Origin: Candidatus Paceibacterota bacterium
GTDB lineage: Bacteria > Patescibacteriota > Minisyncoccia > Phycocordibacterales > UBA6899
DNA length: 36,609 nt
Direction: 5' to 3'
Assembly (NCBI GenBank): GCA_035583355.1
Contig: DATEZQ010000008.1
Location: 1 to 36,609 of the forward strand
Shown: piece after piece, positions 14,189 to 23,227 of the stretch
Layout of the letters: each line of letters begins with the position of its first letter
How positions within the stretch are numbered: position 1 is the first letter of the stretch
Translations under genes and position numbers: made by a program
Notes under the pieces: generated by a model
What the model saw: only the letters and a program-made list of their open reading frames with translations
Told to the model about the DNA's origin: nothing
The model's database searches: none

Positions 14189-15019
14189 TTAGAATGTCGC
14201 AGGAGTACCTGTTGCTGTTTCTGGAGTTGATGTTGCAACCGAATCATCCATTCCCGCAAAGAGCTCTGGGAACTTATCAGTAAGCAACTTCATTTCTGCC
14301 TGCATTTTACGGGCATAGTCTTTTTGCAAACGAGCAAGCTCAGCAAGATGCGCCTCACGCGCTCGCTGATCAAGCGTTGTCTTCTTTGCATTCAAAGTCT
14401 TTGAGAGTGCAGTTTTGGCGTCTTTGAGCCACGCATTATATTGTGCGAGCACCTTCTCGTCATTTGCACCCTTTGCACACTGCCCTTCAGCAAGCGCATT
14501 TGCAGCATCAAGGTTATCAATATAACCCGTAAGAGCCTTATCACGCTTTGCACGCTCCCCAAGGGAAGCTGGGCGACTTACACGTGCATACATATCGCGA
14601 GCCTTGTCGCTTGCAACACGAAGTTCGCGGATTGCGCGAGCAGAGTTGGTTGCGAAAGAATCAATGGCAGCAAATGCTTCAGGAGAGGTTGCGCGCGCGG
14701 AAAGAAACTCAATGAGCGCTGCTCGTGCTGCATCTTCTTGCGCACGATCCTCGGTACGAACCTCACTCAACTTCTTCTTGTCATCCTCGCGCTGAGAATC
14801 AATACGCTGCACATCGGCACGGTGCTCAGCAGCACGAGCAGAAGCATCAGCATGAACAGCTTCAGTCACTGTATCAATACGGTCACAGAAGCTCGTTATC
14901 TGCACAAGTGTTGTAGAGGCTGTCGTAGTAGCCGTTGTGGTGGCGGTAGTGGTTGCTGCTGCTGGAGAAGCAGTAACAAGCAAAAATACCGCAATCATGA
15001 TTTTACTGTAGCGGTGCAT
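14189..15019 (-). CDS. Secreted alanine-rich coiled-coil protein, third gene of a sigma-factor operon
   Basis: 276 aa. Signal peptide (MIAVFLLVTASPAAA) followed by a Thr/Ala run, then long charged helices (RADVQRIDSQREDDKKKLSE; KTTLDQRAREAHLAELARLQ) and a Thr/Pro tail. Two Cys (FCDRID, EGQCAKG) could form a disulfide. No family recognised. It overlaps the upstream membrane gene by 17 bases, so it is translated from the same mRNA as the sigma factor. Possible role: envelope stress effector or periplasmic sensor (inference only). Confidence 0.75.
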   Translation of the reverse strand: MHRYSKIMIAVFLLVTASPAAATTTATTTATTTASTTLVQITSFCDRIDTVTEAVHADASARAAEHRADVQRIDSQREDDKKKLSEVRTEDRAQEDAARAALIEFLSARATSPEAFAAIDSFATNSARAIRELRVASDKARDMYARVSRPASLGERAKRDKALTGYIDNLDAANALAEGQCAKGANDEKVLAQYNAWLKDAKTALSKTLNAKKTTLDQRAREAHLAELARLQKDYARKMQAEMKLLTDKFPELFAGMDDSVATSTPETATGTPATF

Positions 15020-15713
15020 CGTTTTGGGTGTTATCTGTATTAATCACAACTTCATTCAATGCTGCAAGTTGCGCGTCATAGGTCTCATCAATCGTTGCCT
15101 CAGAACGAGCCTCGCGGTCACCGGCACTCGAAATCATAGCGAAGAGCTGTCGTGGGTCATCCTTTGGTACAGGCTGAATTGCAGCAGGAACAACAGAGAC
15201 TGCCATTGTAGCTGCAACGCGCTTTGCAGACGGAGCAGGCGCCGCAACAGGAGCTGTTTTCGCCGCCATAGCTGAAACGGGTGCCTGATCAAGTGCTGAA
15301 GTCTCGTTAGAAAAAGTTGCCATCGTAAGCTGTCCATCAGGAAGAGTTGGAGCGATTGGACCCTGTTCCGGACGGAGTGACACTCCAACCATAAGTACAA
15401 GTACTGCCATAGGTACCGCAAATGCCATCACATACTTCATGTATGGTGATGGGCGTACCGAAAGGAAACTACGCTCAGATACAGGACTTCCTGCACGAGC
15501 AAAGACACGATCAATGATATCCGCACGTGGAAGAATTGAACTACTGAAGAGTGCAGTTCCGTCAAGTGTATCCCAGTATTCCTTTGCAGAAGGAGCAAGC
15601 ATCTCGGGGATGTGCGCAAGGTCAATGGCATGAGGAAAATCCACACCATCGCTGTGTGCGTCAACGAGGCGACAGATCATCGCATCATCAAGTTGTAGAT
15701 TATTCATTGTCAT
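15003..15713 (-). CDS. Single-pass membrane protein in anti-sigma-factor position
   Basis: 236 aa. Cytoplasmic N-terminus of about 90 residues, one membrane helix (YVMAFAVPMAVLVLMVGVSL, about residues 92-112) and an Ala/Pro-rich exterior part. It overlaps the sigma factor by 14 bases and the secreted protein by 17. Order and topology match membrane anti-sigma factors of ECF systems, but no zinc-binding HxxxCxxC motif is present, so the class is not assigned. A PrsW-like protease that could act on such a protein is encoded at 8753-9487 (inference). ATG 15713 or 15707 could be used. Confidence 0.7.
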   Translation of the reverse strand: MTMNNLQLDDAMICRLVDAHSDGVDFPHAIDLAHIPEMLAPSAKEYWDTLDGTALFSSSILPRADIIDRVFARAGSPVSERSFLSVRPSPYMKYVMAFAVPMAVLVLMVGVSLRPEQGPIAPTLPDGQLTMATFSNETSALDQAPVSAMAAKTAPVAAPAPSAKRVAATMAVSVVPAAIQPVPKDDPRQLFAMISSAGDREARSEATIDETYDAQLAALNEVVINTDNTQNDAPLQ

Positions 15714-16245
15714 TTTGTTCTTTGCTTAACACTGCCCGCATCTTGCGAAGTGCACGTGCAACATGTTGCCGTATAGCATCTTCGCGCTTACCAAGTTCTT
15801 CCGCTATTTCTGCATAGGATCGCTCACCGTAGAACTTTAGTGCAACGACGTCACGCTCAGTATCAGATAAAGCCTCCATGGCTCTTAGGATATCGTCCCG
15901 AACGTCGCCAAGTAGCGCTTCTCTGTCAGTGCGATCGCCGCTATCATGAGCATTAAGGAAATCGGTATCAATTGTGTCAGCTCGCTTTTTCTTGGCTCGG
16001 TTAATAATGAGGTTCCTGGCTATAGTAAAGAGATACGGGAGCATCCCCTTACCCTGGTCATTATATCGATCGAGTGCCGCAAAAGCACGGATGAAGGCAT
16101 CTTGGACGATATCGTCTGCCTCCTCCTTGTCGTTAATGCGAATGTACACGAAGCGATAAAGGGGCGTGGCGTATTCCTCATAGAGGTTCGCGCGCGCTTC
16201 CTTATCACCCTGTTTTGCCCGTGCAATCAGCTGCTCGAAATCCAT
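15700..16245 (-). CDS. ECF-type (sigma-70 family) RNA polymerase sigma factor
   Basis: 181 aa from the preferred start. Sigma region 2 (EYATPLYRFVYIRINDKEEA and DDIVQDAFIRAFAALDRY) and region 4 HTH (ALSDTERDVVALKFYGERSY, AEIAEELGKREDAIRQHVARA) are both complete; no region 3 or 1.1, as in ECF factors. The frame extends to an upstream ATG at 16287, but a TGTATACT -10 box overlaps that extension and ends exactly six bases before the ATG at 16245, so the leaderless start at MDFEQLIARA is more likely. It heads a three-gene operon with a candidate anti-sigma factor. Confidence 0.88.
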   Translation of the reverse strand: MDFEQLIARAKQGDKEARANLYEEYATPLYRFVYIRINDKEEADDIVQDAFIRAFAALDRYNDQGKGMLPYLFTIARNLIINRAKKKRADTIDTDFLNAHDSGDRTDREALLGDVRDDILRAMEALSDTERDVVALKFYGERSYAEIAEELGKREDAIRQHVARALRKMRAVLSKEQNDNE

Positions 16246-16251
16246 CATCAT

Positions 16252-16257
16252 AGTATA
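16252..16257 (-). promoter_or_regulatory. -10 box of the sigma-factor operon, leaderless
   Basis: GTGTATACT on the minus strand; TATACT ends six bases before ATG 16245. The 16258-16417 stretch upstream has a short direct repeat (GTTAC AGTT GTTAC near 16315-16335) but no gene. Confidence 0.6.
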
Positions 16258-16417
16258 CACGATTTTTAGTCTTTGGGCAGGGTGCACCTAGGAAATAATG
16301 GCTTCTGGGCTCATTTACGTAACAACTGTAACGTGATTTTGTGACACTTCCCTATGCACAATTTTCATCTATGATACTAAATCCTTGACAAGGTATAAAA
16401 ATATGGCCCTGTATATG

Positions 16418-16442
16418 AAAAACCAGCCACTGCTGGTTTTTC
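16418..16442 (-). terminator. Terminator of rarA
   Basis: AAAAACCAGC / GCTGGTTTTT stem with a CACT loop just past the rarA stop codon. It would work on either strand. Confidence 0.85.
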
Positions 16443-16457
16443 GCTCAAAGTCCACCA

Positions 16458-17588
16458 CTAGCTTCCAAGATACTTCTTGTTTTGAAGCTTCTCGGGCATC
16501 AGGTCGGTCTTTGTGTAGAGTTCGTACCCCTTACCATAACCCGCATCCTTCATGAGGCTTGTGACGGGATTACGAATGAGGAGTGGCACTGGTAACTCGC
16601 CAAGCGTACGGACATCTGACTGCGCTGCACGGAAAGCCTCATAAGAGGTTCGGTCTTTCTTTGCCTGTGCCAAATAGACCGTCGCATGCGCGAGGTTTAT
16701 TACGCACTCAGGATAACCAATCATCTGACAGGCCTGGAATACCGCATTGGCAACCACAAGTGCCGTTGGTTGCGCAAGTCCCACATCTTCACTCGCGAAG
16801 ATAATCATGCGTCGCGCGATATACAATGGGTCTTCCCCACTCTCCGTCATACGTGCAAGGTAATAGAGGGCCGCATCGGGCTGACTCGCGCGCATACTTT
16901 TTATAAAAGCTGAAATGATGTTGTGATGTTCCTCCCCACCCTTGTCATACTTCAAGTGCCTCGACTGGACGGCTTCCTTAAGGTGATCAATTGTCACCGT
17001 ACCGTATAATGCGAGTGTTGCATCAAGAATCGTGAGCCCCTGACGCGCATCCCCACTAGCAACCGCGATGAGCCAATCGAGTGCATCGTCAGTCATATCG
17101 GGGACTGCTCGTAAGAAGAGTTTGCGCATGTCTTCCTCAGTATGATTCTCAAGTACAAACACACGACATCTCGAGAGCAATGCGCGATTCACTTCGAAGG
17201 ATGGATTTTCTGTCGTCGCACCAACAAGAGTGAGCACACCTTTCTCAACAAAAGGCAAAAGGTAATCCTGCTGTGCCTTATTAAACCTATGAATCTCGTC
17301 AAGAAAGAGTACTTTCGGCTCTCCTTGTGTATCTTCATCAACAATCTTCGTAATATCTCCCTTCCCTGCAGCAACCGCAGAAAGTTCATAGAAACGCGCT
17401 CCAAGCGCTTGTGCATAAATGCGCGCGAGCGTCGTCTTGCCGACACCCGGTGGTCCCCACAGAAGGAAGGAGAAGCGCTTCTTCTGCTCTATAGCAAGAC
17501 GAATAGGCTTTCCTTCTCCAACAAGGTGCGCTTGTCCGATAAAGTCCTTGAGACTCGTAGGACGAAGGCGATTAGCGAGCGGTTCCAT
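16458..17588 (-). CDS. rarA: Replication-associated recombination protein RarA (MgsA), AAA+ ATPase
   Basis: 376 aa from the chosen start. Walker [10 protein letters not shown] at residues 45-53, Walker [12 protein letters not shown] near 97, sensor-1 [10 protein letters not shown], arginine-finger segment [10 protein letters not shown], and the C-terminal RarA/MgsA domain ([41 protein letters not shown]). It acts at stalled replication forks with SSB as partner in E. coli. The frame extends upstream to 17699, but TGCTATGAT ends six bases before ATG 17588, and [10 protein letters not shown] is the normal family start. Monocistronic. Confidence 0.93.
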   Translation of the reverse strand: MEPLANRLRPTSLKDFIGQAHLVGEGKPIRLAIEQKKRFSFLLWGPPGVGKTTLARIYAQALGARFYELSAVAAGKGDITKIVDEDTQGEPKVLFLDEIHRFNKAQQDYLLPFVEKGVLTLVGATTENPSFEVNRALLSRCRVFVLENHTEEDMRKLFLRAVPDMTDDALDWLIAVASGDARQGLTILDATLALYGTVTIDHLKEAVQSRHLKYDKGGEEHHNIISAFIKSMRASQPDAALYYLARMTESGEDPLYIARRMIIFASEDVGLAQPTALVVANAVFQACQMIGYPECVINLAHATVYLAQAKKDRTSYEAFRAAQSDVRTLGELPVPLLIRNPVTSLMKDAGYGKGYELYTKTDLMPEKLQNKKYLGS

Positions 17589-17594
17589 GGAGGT

Positions 17595-17600
17595 ATCATA
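17595..17600 (-). promoter_or_regulatory. -10 box of rarA, leaderless
   Basis: TGCTATGAT on the minus strand with TATGAT at 17600-17595, six bases before ATG 17588. Confidence 0.6.
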
Positions 17601-17664
17601 GCAAAGATACGCGATGCAGGGTATATGCGTATGAAGGTAACTAGGAATATGAATACACAAACGC

Positions 17665-17693
17665 AAAAGACGCAAGCCAGGCCCGCGTCTTTT
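17665..17693 (-). terminator. Terminator of the P-type ATPase gene
   Basis: AAAAGACGC / GCGTCTTTT stem with an 11-base loop, downstream of the stop at 17712. Confidence 0.8.
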
Positions 17694-17711
17694 ATGCACC
17701 CCAGAACCAAA

Positions 17712-19592
17712 TCACTTTCCCCTCTTGCTCCTAAATAATCGTGAGGAATTAAGGAGCGGGAGAAAGTCAGTACCAAAATTATACGCCGCAGCAAGAGGAA
17801 TTCCAGCAAAACGAGTGAGCACCAAGAAAACACCAAGCGCATTAGTTACAAACCATATGCCAATATTCCCCCATACAACGCCACGCACACGACGTGCGAG
17901 CATAATCATCTCTGGTATTCGTTCAAGCTGATCGGTAAGCACGATGATATCAGCCGCTTCAATTGCAACTGCAGTGCCAATACTCCCCATCGCTATTCCG
18001 ATATCAGCACGCACAAGTGCTGGCGCATCATTAATACCATCACCAACCATCGCAGTCACTCCCTGCTCAGACAACTCAGCAATTCGCCTCAGCTTATCTT
18101 CCGGAGATAACCCAGCGACATATTCCTCAATTCCAAGAGTTGTTGCGATATCTTCTGCAACTTCCTTGCGGTCACCAGTGAGCATAACTGTATGAATCCC
18201 CATAGAAGTCAATTGTGCGAGCGCTGTTTTCGCTTCGAGTTTTGGCGTATCTGCGGCGATGATCGACCCGAAATACTTACCCCCAACGTAAACAAGCAAG
18301 ATAGTCTTTCCGCCGTGCTGATGTATACCGCCAATACAATCCCGCGCATCCCCGTCGAGAACGATTCCTGATGCCTCTAGTGCCCGATGATTACCTACAA
18401 CGACTTCAGTCCCTTCTGAGCTAATATGAATGCCCGCACCCCTGAGAACCTCTACGTGATCAGGGTCACGAGGTTCTCCAACAACCTTGCATGCCTCTGC
18501 ATATACTGCCCTACCAATTGGATGTTCAGAAAACTTTTCCGCCATTGCAACGTACTGCCAGAATTGACGTAGTGGTACTCCTTGTGCGAGTTCCACAGAA
18601 TCGACTGCAAATTTTCCAAGCGTCAATGTTCCTGTCTTGTCAAAAACGACCGTCCGTATCTTTGCCAGAGCCTCAACATGCTTTCCACCCTTGATAATAA
18701 CTCCGCGTCGCGCTGCTTCTCCAAGCCCAGCCTCCATGGCAAGAGGTATCGCAACGGCTATATCATCGGCGCAAATTATAAGGAAAAATGCTGCGACCAT
18801 TGCTGGATCACGTGTGAATATGTAAATCAGTACACCAGCAAGCGCCACGATGGGGAGGAATATTCCCGCAAACTTGTCCGCAAAGCGCTGTGCTTTTGAC
18901 TTCTGTACTGCAGCCGCTCGCATCAACGTAAGTAAACGTGCGAGTGTAGTGTCTTCACCGACTTGTGTCGCACGAATCTTAAGCACTCCACCAGCAAGCA
19001 AAGTGGCAGTATACACCTCGGCACCAATAGTCTTCTCCTCTGGCACTGATTCACCAGTAAATGAAGACTCATCAATGATTGCTTCTCCAAAAATGATAAG
19101 CCCGTCGACGGGTATACGTTCACCCGCCTTTACCACAAGAATATCCCCAACACGCACGTCCTCGGGACCAATATCTTCAACTATATCACCAGAGAGCTCT
19201 CGGTGCGCCACTTCTGGACGCAAGCGCAACAACTCCTCAATAGCATTATTTGCTCGGGACTTTGTACGCCACTCAAGGTAGGAAGCGAAGGTGAGCATGA
19301 GATCTATCCATACCGCCGCAGTTGGATGATTAAGCACAAGTGCAACAATAAGCGCAAATAGATTAAATACCTCAATCGTAATCTCTCTGCGATAAAGTTG
19401 TTGCACAGAAACAAAAAGAAGTGGGAGAGCACCCAATATAGCAACAGCCCAAATTATATTGTTTACAAAAGATACATAGTCGGAACCAGCAAACGCTTTT
19501 TCAAGGATGAGTGCCCCTGCAAGAAATGGAGCAATGAGAAATTCTCTTCTCGGTGAATCAAAAGACTGCCTCACATGAGCAAGCATATTCAT
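17712..19592 (-). CDS. P1B-like cation-transporting P-type ATPase with CPC motif replaced by CAD
   Basis: 626 aa. All catalytic P-type motifs are present: SFTGES near residue 180, DKTGTLTLG near 317 (phosphorylated Asp), EHPIGRA in the nucleotide-binding domain (P1B hallmark), GDGINDAPAL near 515. There is no N-terminal metal-binding domain. The transmembrane metal-site motif, normally CPC in IACPCALGLATP-type sequences, here reads IICADDIAVAIPLA, so Pro and the second Cys are lost and two Asp are gained. It would pump a cation across the membrane; which one cannot be told. Start at 19592 is supported by TGCTACAAT ending six bases upstream. Monocistronic. Confidence 0.88.
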   Translation of the reverse strand: MNMLAHVRQSFDSPRREFLIAPFLAGALILEKAFAGSDYVSFVNNIIWAVAILGALPLLFVSVQQLYRREITIEVFNLFALIVALVLNHPTAAVWIDLMLTFASYLEWRTKSRANNAIEELLRLRPEVAHRELSGDIVEDIGPEDVRVGDILVVKAGERIPVDGLIIFGEAIIDESSFTGESVPEEKTIGAEVYTATLLAGGVLKIRATQVGEDTTLARLLTLMRAAAVQKSKAQRFADKFAGIFLPIVALAGVLIYIFTRDPAMVAAFFLIICADDIAVAIPLAMEAGLGEAARRGVIIKGGKHVEALAKIRTVVFDKTGTLTLGKFAVDSVELAQGVPLRQFWQYVAMAEKFSEHPIGRAVYAEACKVVGEPRDPDHVEVLRGAGIHISSEGTEVVVGNHRALEASGIVLDGDARDCIGGIHQHGGKTILLVYVGGKYFGSIIAADTPKLEAKTALAQLTSMGIHTVMLTGDRKEVAEDIATTLGIEEYVAGLSPEDKLRRIAELSEQGVTAMVGDGINDAPALVRADIGIAMGSIGTAVAIEAADIIVLTDQLERIPEMIMLARRVRGVVWGNIGIWFVTNALGVFLVLTRFAGIPLAAAYNFGTDFLPLLNSSRLFRSKRGK

Positions 19593-19598
19593 TGCTTA

Positions 19599-19604
19599 AT
19601 TGTA
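19599..19604 (-). promoter_or_regulatory. -10 box of the P-type ATPase gene, leaderless
   Basis: TGCTACAAT on the minus strand; TACAAT ends six bases before ATG 19592. Confidence 0.6.
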
Positions 19605-19797
19605 GCATACGTCACTTAAGGATATAGAAGCAAATGATGCAATTTGGAATTTTCATGTTGCTAAACGAGAAGATAGTAGATATGCGCACTTGTCAAGCAA
19701 AGAATTACGTGCCTAAATAAAACAATACTATCATATACTATAGGGTTACTTCGGAGGGCTATTTTGGCGACATACTGGCGCTGGTACAGAATAGTGC

Positions 19798-19803
19798 TAT
19801 CCT
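19798..19803 (+). promoter_or_regulatory. Extended -10 box of the response regulator gene
   Basis: TGCTATCCT with TATCCT at 19798-19803, ten bases before ATG 19814. A second possible -10 (CATATACTATA near 19733-19743) would give a leader of about 70 nt. Confidence 0.45.
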
Positions 19804-19813
19804 AAACACCATC

Positions 19814-20494
19814 ATGCGTAATGCCCATATTCTTATTATTGAGGACCACTCCACCCTCCTTCCTTATATTGAAAAGTCGCTTCAAAAAGAAGGTTTCCTT
19901 GTGACCTCTATTTCCAATCAACAGAATGCTTCATCGCATCTGAGTGACACTAAATTGTCACTCATTATTCTTGACCGAATACTTCCTAACGCTTCCGGCA
20001 CAGCACTCGTACACACACTCGCTCAGCAACAACCACAAACACCTATCCTTGTACTCTCTGACGCGCCAGAGAAACTCACCCGTGACGAGCTCAAGAAGTT
20101 ACGTCTCGAAAATTTTCTTATTAAACCATTTGCTTTTCAAGATTTTCTCTCGATGACGAGGGATATCTTGGAAAAACACGCGGGCCTCGGTGATGAACTT
20201 GTTCTCGATAATCTCATCGTAGACACAAAAAATAAGCTGGTAAAGCGTGGCGGTAAAACGATTATTCTTACAAAAAAAGAACACGTGCTTCTCACTTATC
20301 TCATGAAGCACCGCGATCATGCGGTCCCTCGCGCGGACTTATTAGAAAATGTTTGGGGAATGCAAATTGACCCCCTCTCAAATACGATAGAGGCGCACAT
20401 TCTCTCGCTACGCCACAAGATTGATTCCGCAGGTCAGACAAAACTCATCCATACTGTTCCGAAATTCGGATATCGCATGAGCATCAATAAATAA
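19814..20494 (+). CDS. Orphan OmpR/PhoB-family response regulator
   Basis: 226 aa. Receiver domain 1-118: acidic pair in ILIIEDHS, phosphoacceptor Asp54 in LIILDRILP, Ser82 in LVLSDA, Lys104-Pro105 in LIKPF. C-terminal winged helix about 128-226 (TKKEHVLLTYLMKHRDHAVP, SNTIEAHILSLRHKID, IHTVPKFGYRM). A DNA-binding transcription factor normally controlled by a sensor kinase; no kinase gene lies in the window. It converges on typA with a shared bidirectional terminator. Targets unknown; the tandem TGTCCTTT boxes before the surface genes are one testable possibility. Confidence 0.93.
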   Translation: MRNAHILIIEDHSTLLPYIEKSLQKEGFLVTSISNQQNASSHLSDTKLSLIILDRILPNASGTALVHTLAQQQPQTPILVLSDAPEKLTRDELKKLRLENFLIKPFAFQDFLSMTRDILEKHAGLGDELVLDNLIVDTKNKLVKRGGKTIILTKKEHVLLTYLMKHRDHAVPRADLLENVWGMQIDPLSNTIEAHILSLRHKIDSAGQTKLIHTVPKFGYRMSINK

Positions 20495-20524
20495 AACCCA
20501 CACTAAGTGTGGGTTTTATTTATT
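20486..20524. terminator. Bidirectional terminator between the response regulator and typA
   Basis: An 18-bp perfect inverted repeat (AATAAATAAAACCCACAC and its complement) with a TAA loop. Both arms extend into the stop codons of the two convergent genes. Confidence 0.92.
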
Positions 20525-22307
20525 ATTTTCGCTTTGCCTTTGAACGCTCTGTCTCAGAGAGGAGCTTCTTGCGCAAACGGATGCTCTTTGGAGTGATCTC
20601 GAGGTACTCGTCATCATCCATGATTTCCATTCCGTTCTCAATACCAAGTACCACAGGTGGCACAAGGTTGATTGCTTCGTCAGAACCTGACGCGCGCATG
20701 TTGGTGAGCTGCTTACCCTTCGTTGGGTTCACAAGCATCTGCTCTCCCTTGCTGGTGTTACCAACAATCATACCCTCGTAGACTTCCGTCGTTGGAGTGA
20801 TATAGATTTGGCCACGCTCCTGGAGATTCCAAAGCGAGAATGCAAGTGCCTTGCCTGACTCCATAGAGATCATAGCACCGGCATTGCGGTGATCGATCTC
20901 TCCTGCCCATGGGCGGAAGCCGATGACGCGTGATGACATGATACCCTCACCGCGTGTATCGACAACGAATTGCATACGGTAACCAAGGAGACCACGTGTT
21001 GGACCCTCGAAGACCATACGAACCATATTGTCGTGCTGGACCATGTGGGTCATGACTGCACCACGCTTGCCGAGCTTCTCGATGACTGCACCCTGCGATA
21101 CCGCTGGGACGTCAATCGTCACCTCTTCAAATGGCTCACTCTTCACACCGTCAATATCCTTCACGATGACCTGTGGCTGTGAGATTTGAATTTCAAATCC
21201 CTCACGGCGCATGTTCTCGAGCAAGATTGCAACATGGAGCTCTCCACGACCTGCAACCCTAAATGACTCTCCTGATGCAGACTCAAAGTCCACACGAAGA
21301 CCCACATTAACCTCGAGCTCCTTCTCAAGACGCTCACGGATCTGACGACCAGTAACGAACTTACCCTCGCGACCTGCGAACGGTGAGTTGTTCACGAGGA
21401 AATTGAGCTCAATCGTAGGCTCATCCACGGTAATCATTGGAAGCTGCTCAACATCTGCTGAGTGCGCGATTGTTTCACCGATGAAGACATCGGGAATACC
21501 CGCGATGATGCCGATGTCTCCAGAGACGAGCTCAGGAACCTCGACACGCTTGATACCACGGAAAGCGAAAAGCTTCGTGATCTTTGCCTTACGTGCAACG
21601 CCGTTGTTGATAACGACGAGATTGTCGGCATCCTTCACGACACCATCAACGACACGGACGACTGCGAGGCGGCCCAAGTAGTTATCATATGCGAGGTTGA
21701 AAGGCTGTGCACGGAGTGGAAGCGTTGTATCACCATTTGCGACAGGAACGTACTCGAGCACCATATCAAGGAGCGGAGTGAGGTCCTTGCGCTCATCGTC
21801 GAGTTTGCGCATAGCGACACCCTCGCGACCGATTGCGTAACAAACATGGAAATTCATCTGCTCCTGAGTAGCACCGAGATCCATGAAAAGTTCAAGGACT
21901 TCCTCCTCAACGCGGTGAGGATCTGCTGCAGGCTTGTCGATCTTGTTGATGACAACGATTGGCTTGAGGCCGAGATCAAGTGACTTCTTCAAGACGAAAC
22001 GTGTCTGTGGCATAGGACCTTCTTGTGCATCGACGATAAGGAGCACGCTGTCGATAGAACGGAGCACGCGCTCAACCTCAGAACCGAAATCGGCGTGGCC
22101 TGGTGTGTCCACGATGTTGATCTTTGTGTCCTTGTAGTATGCTGCAGTATTCTTTGAATAGATGGTGATACCGCGCTCGAGCTCAAGTGAGTTCGAGTCC
22201 ATAGACTCACCTTCTGCAAACATGCCCGTCTGGCGCATAAGCGCGTCGGTCAATGTCGTCTTCCCGTGGTCGACGTGCGCAATGATTGCGATGTTACGAA
22301 TTTCCAT
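20523..22307 (-). CDS. typA: Ribosome-associated GTPase TypA/BipA
   Basis: 594 aa, normal family length. G1 AHVDHGKTT (residues 10-18), ERGITI switch [10 protein letters not shown]3, NKIDKP G4, followed by EF-G-like domains II, III and V and the TypA-specific C-terminal part ([45 protein letters not shown]). It acts on 50S ribosome assembly and stress-dependent translation. It is preceded by an unusually long untranslated leader (about 190 nt) from a TGCTATAAT promoter. Convergent with the response regulator. Confidence 0.95.
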   Translation of the reverse strand: MEIRNIAIIAHVDHGKTTLTDALMRQTGMFAEGESMDSNSLELERGITIYSKNTAAYYKDTKINIVDTPGHADFGSEVERVLRSIDSVLLIVDAQEGPMPQTRFVLKKSLDLGLKPIVVINKIDKPAADPHRVEEEVLELFMDLGATQEQMNFHVCYAIGREGVAMRKLDDERKDLTPLLDMVLEYVPVANGDTTLPLRAQPFNLAYDNYLGRLAVVRVVDGVVKDADNLVVINNGVARKAKITKLFAFRGIKRVEVPELVSGDIGIIAGIPDVFIGETIAHSADVEQLPMITVDEPTIELNFLVNNSPFAGREGKFVTGRQIRERLEKELEVNVGLRVDFESASGESFRVAGRGELHVAILLENMRREGFEIQISQPQVIVKDIDGVKSEPFEEVTIDVPAVSQGAVIEKLGKRGAVMTHMVQHDNMVRMVFEGPTRGLLGYRMQFVVDTRGEGIMSSRVIGFRPWAGEIDHRNAGAMISMESGKALAFSLWNLQERGQIYITPTTEVYEGMIVGNTSKGEQMLVNPTKGKQLTNMRASGSDEAINLVPPVVLGIENGMEIMDDDEYLEITPKSIRLRKKLLSETERSKAKRK

Positions 22308-22510
22308 AATAAGTGATGTTTAGAAGCATGGCACAAGGTTCAAGGAAAGCGAGTGGATGAAATTCGAGGAACGGGCAAAATATCGAAGGAGTCGTACATG
22401 GAGTACGATGACTGAGATGTTTGGGTGCCCGTGACAAAGAAGTTCGCCTCTCGCTTTTCTTAAATAAAAAAGAGCCAGATGCCATGTATATAATGTCGCG
22501 ATATTATAGC
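22308..22510 (-). promoter_or_regulatory. typA promoter and long leader
   Basis: TGCTATAAT on the minus strand (TATAAT 22508-22503) predicts a transcript start near 22496, 190 nt ahead of the typA ATG. The leader contains a small hairpin (TCGTAC TCCAT GTACGA, about 22394-22410) and a 63-codon open frame (22485-22294) that would overlap the typA start by 14 bases. I see no known riboswitch. Confidence 0.5.
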
Positions 22511-22572
22511 ATGAAAAGTATTGTTTTGCAAGGATTTTGGCTTCTGCCATATAGATATTTCCAGCTATTCTA

Positions 22573-22602
22573 TTGACAAAGATTTTTTCTCCAGCATAGT
22601 AT
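22573..22602 (+). promoter_or_regulatory. Sigma-70-type promoter of the 22644 gene
   Basis: TTGACA (22573-22578), 18-bp spacer, TAGTAT (22597-22602). The ribosome site AAAGGAG at 22632-22638 is five bases before the ATG. Confidence 0.7.
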
Positions 22603-22643
22603 CCTGAGTTACGCGCACCTTCCCTACAACCAAAGGAGCTTGC

Positions 22644-23108
22644 ATGAACTTGCTCACCATCATCATCGGTTGTGCACTCATCAACACCCTCGCCTTCGGC
22701 CTCGGCCTCACCCATCGGCCACTCGGCACCATCATCAGCTCGATCATCGGCATCGCGCTCGGGCATGCGGCCGCATGGCTCATTACCAAGCTCGCGTACA
22801 AGGAAATGAAGAGCACAGCCTTCGCCTTCCTCACGCTGCCCCAGAATGATCGCATCAGGTTCGTCGAACTCATCCACAAGGATGGCAAAGACTACCTGCA
22901 GATCTATACGAAGTCGAAGTCAGGCGAACCCGTCGAGGACATTCTCTCCACCGAGGAAGTCACGATCGGTGTCTGCAAGGATGAACGTGAGGCGTTCGTC
23001 TGTAAGCGCGAGCTGCGCATCAAGAACAAGCTTCTGCGCCTTCTGGCGCTTACCCGGGGCGAGTTCGTGGACTACCACCTCACCGCTCCGTACAATCATC
23101 TTCCGTAA
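22644..23108 (+). CDS. Membrane protein of unknown function with cytosolic C-terminal domain
   Basis: 154 aa. Two hydrophobic segments (residues 3-22 and about 27-52: IISSIIGIALGHAAAWLITK) are followed by a soluble alpha/beta part with Cys residues (GVCKDEREAFVCKRELRIK). No family recognised. It has a textbook promoter, a strong Shine-Dalgarno site and a GC-rich terminator, and uses C-ending codons (CTC, ATC, AAG) more than its neighbours. Together with the genes at 13806 and 25510 it looks like an independently acquired single-gene unit. It is divergent from typA. Confidence 0.75.
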   Translation: MNLLTIIIGCALINTLAFGLGLTHRPLGTIISSIIGIALGHAAAWLITKLAYKEMKSTAFAFLTLPQNDRIRFVELIHKDGKDYLQIYTKSKSGEPVEDILSTEEVTIGVCKDEREAFVCKRELRIKNKLLRLLALTRGEFVDYHLTAPYNHLP

Positions 23109-23119
23109 ACACTCACCTA

Positions 23120-23146
23120 CTGAGGGCCCCGCGCCCTCAGTTTTTT
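23120..23146 (+). terminator. Terminator of the 22644 gene
   Basis: CTGAGGGC / GCCCTCAG stem, five-base loop, six T residues. Confidence 0.9.
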
Positions 23147-23227
23147 CCTAAAATATTGCTTAGTTAAGGCACTTTTTCGATACTCCCCTATTTACAAATT
23201 ATTAAAATAGTGTTATTGTAGCCGAAT

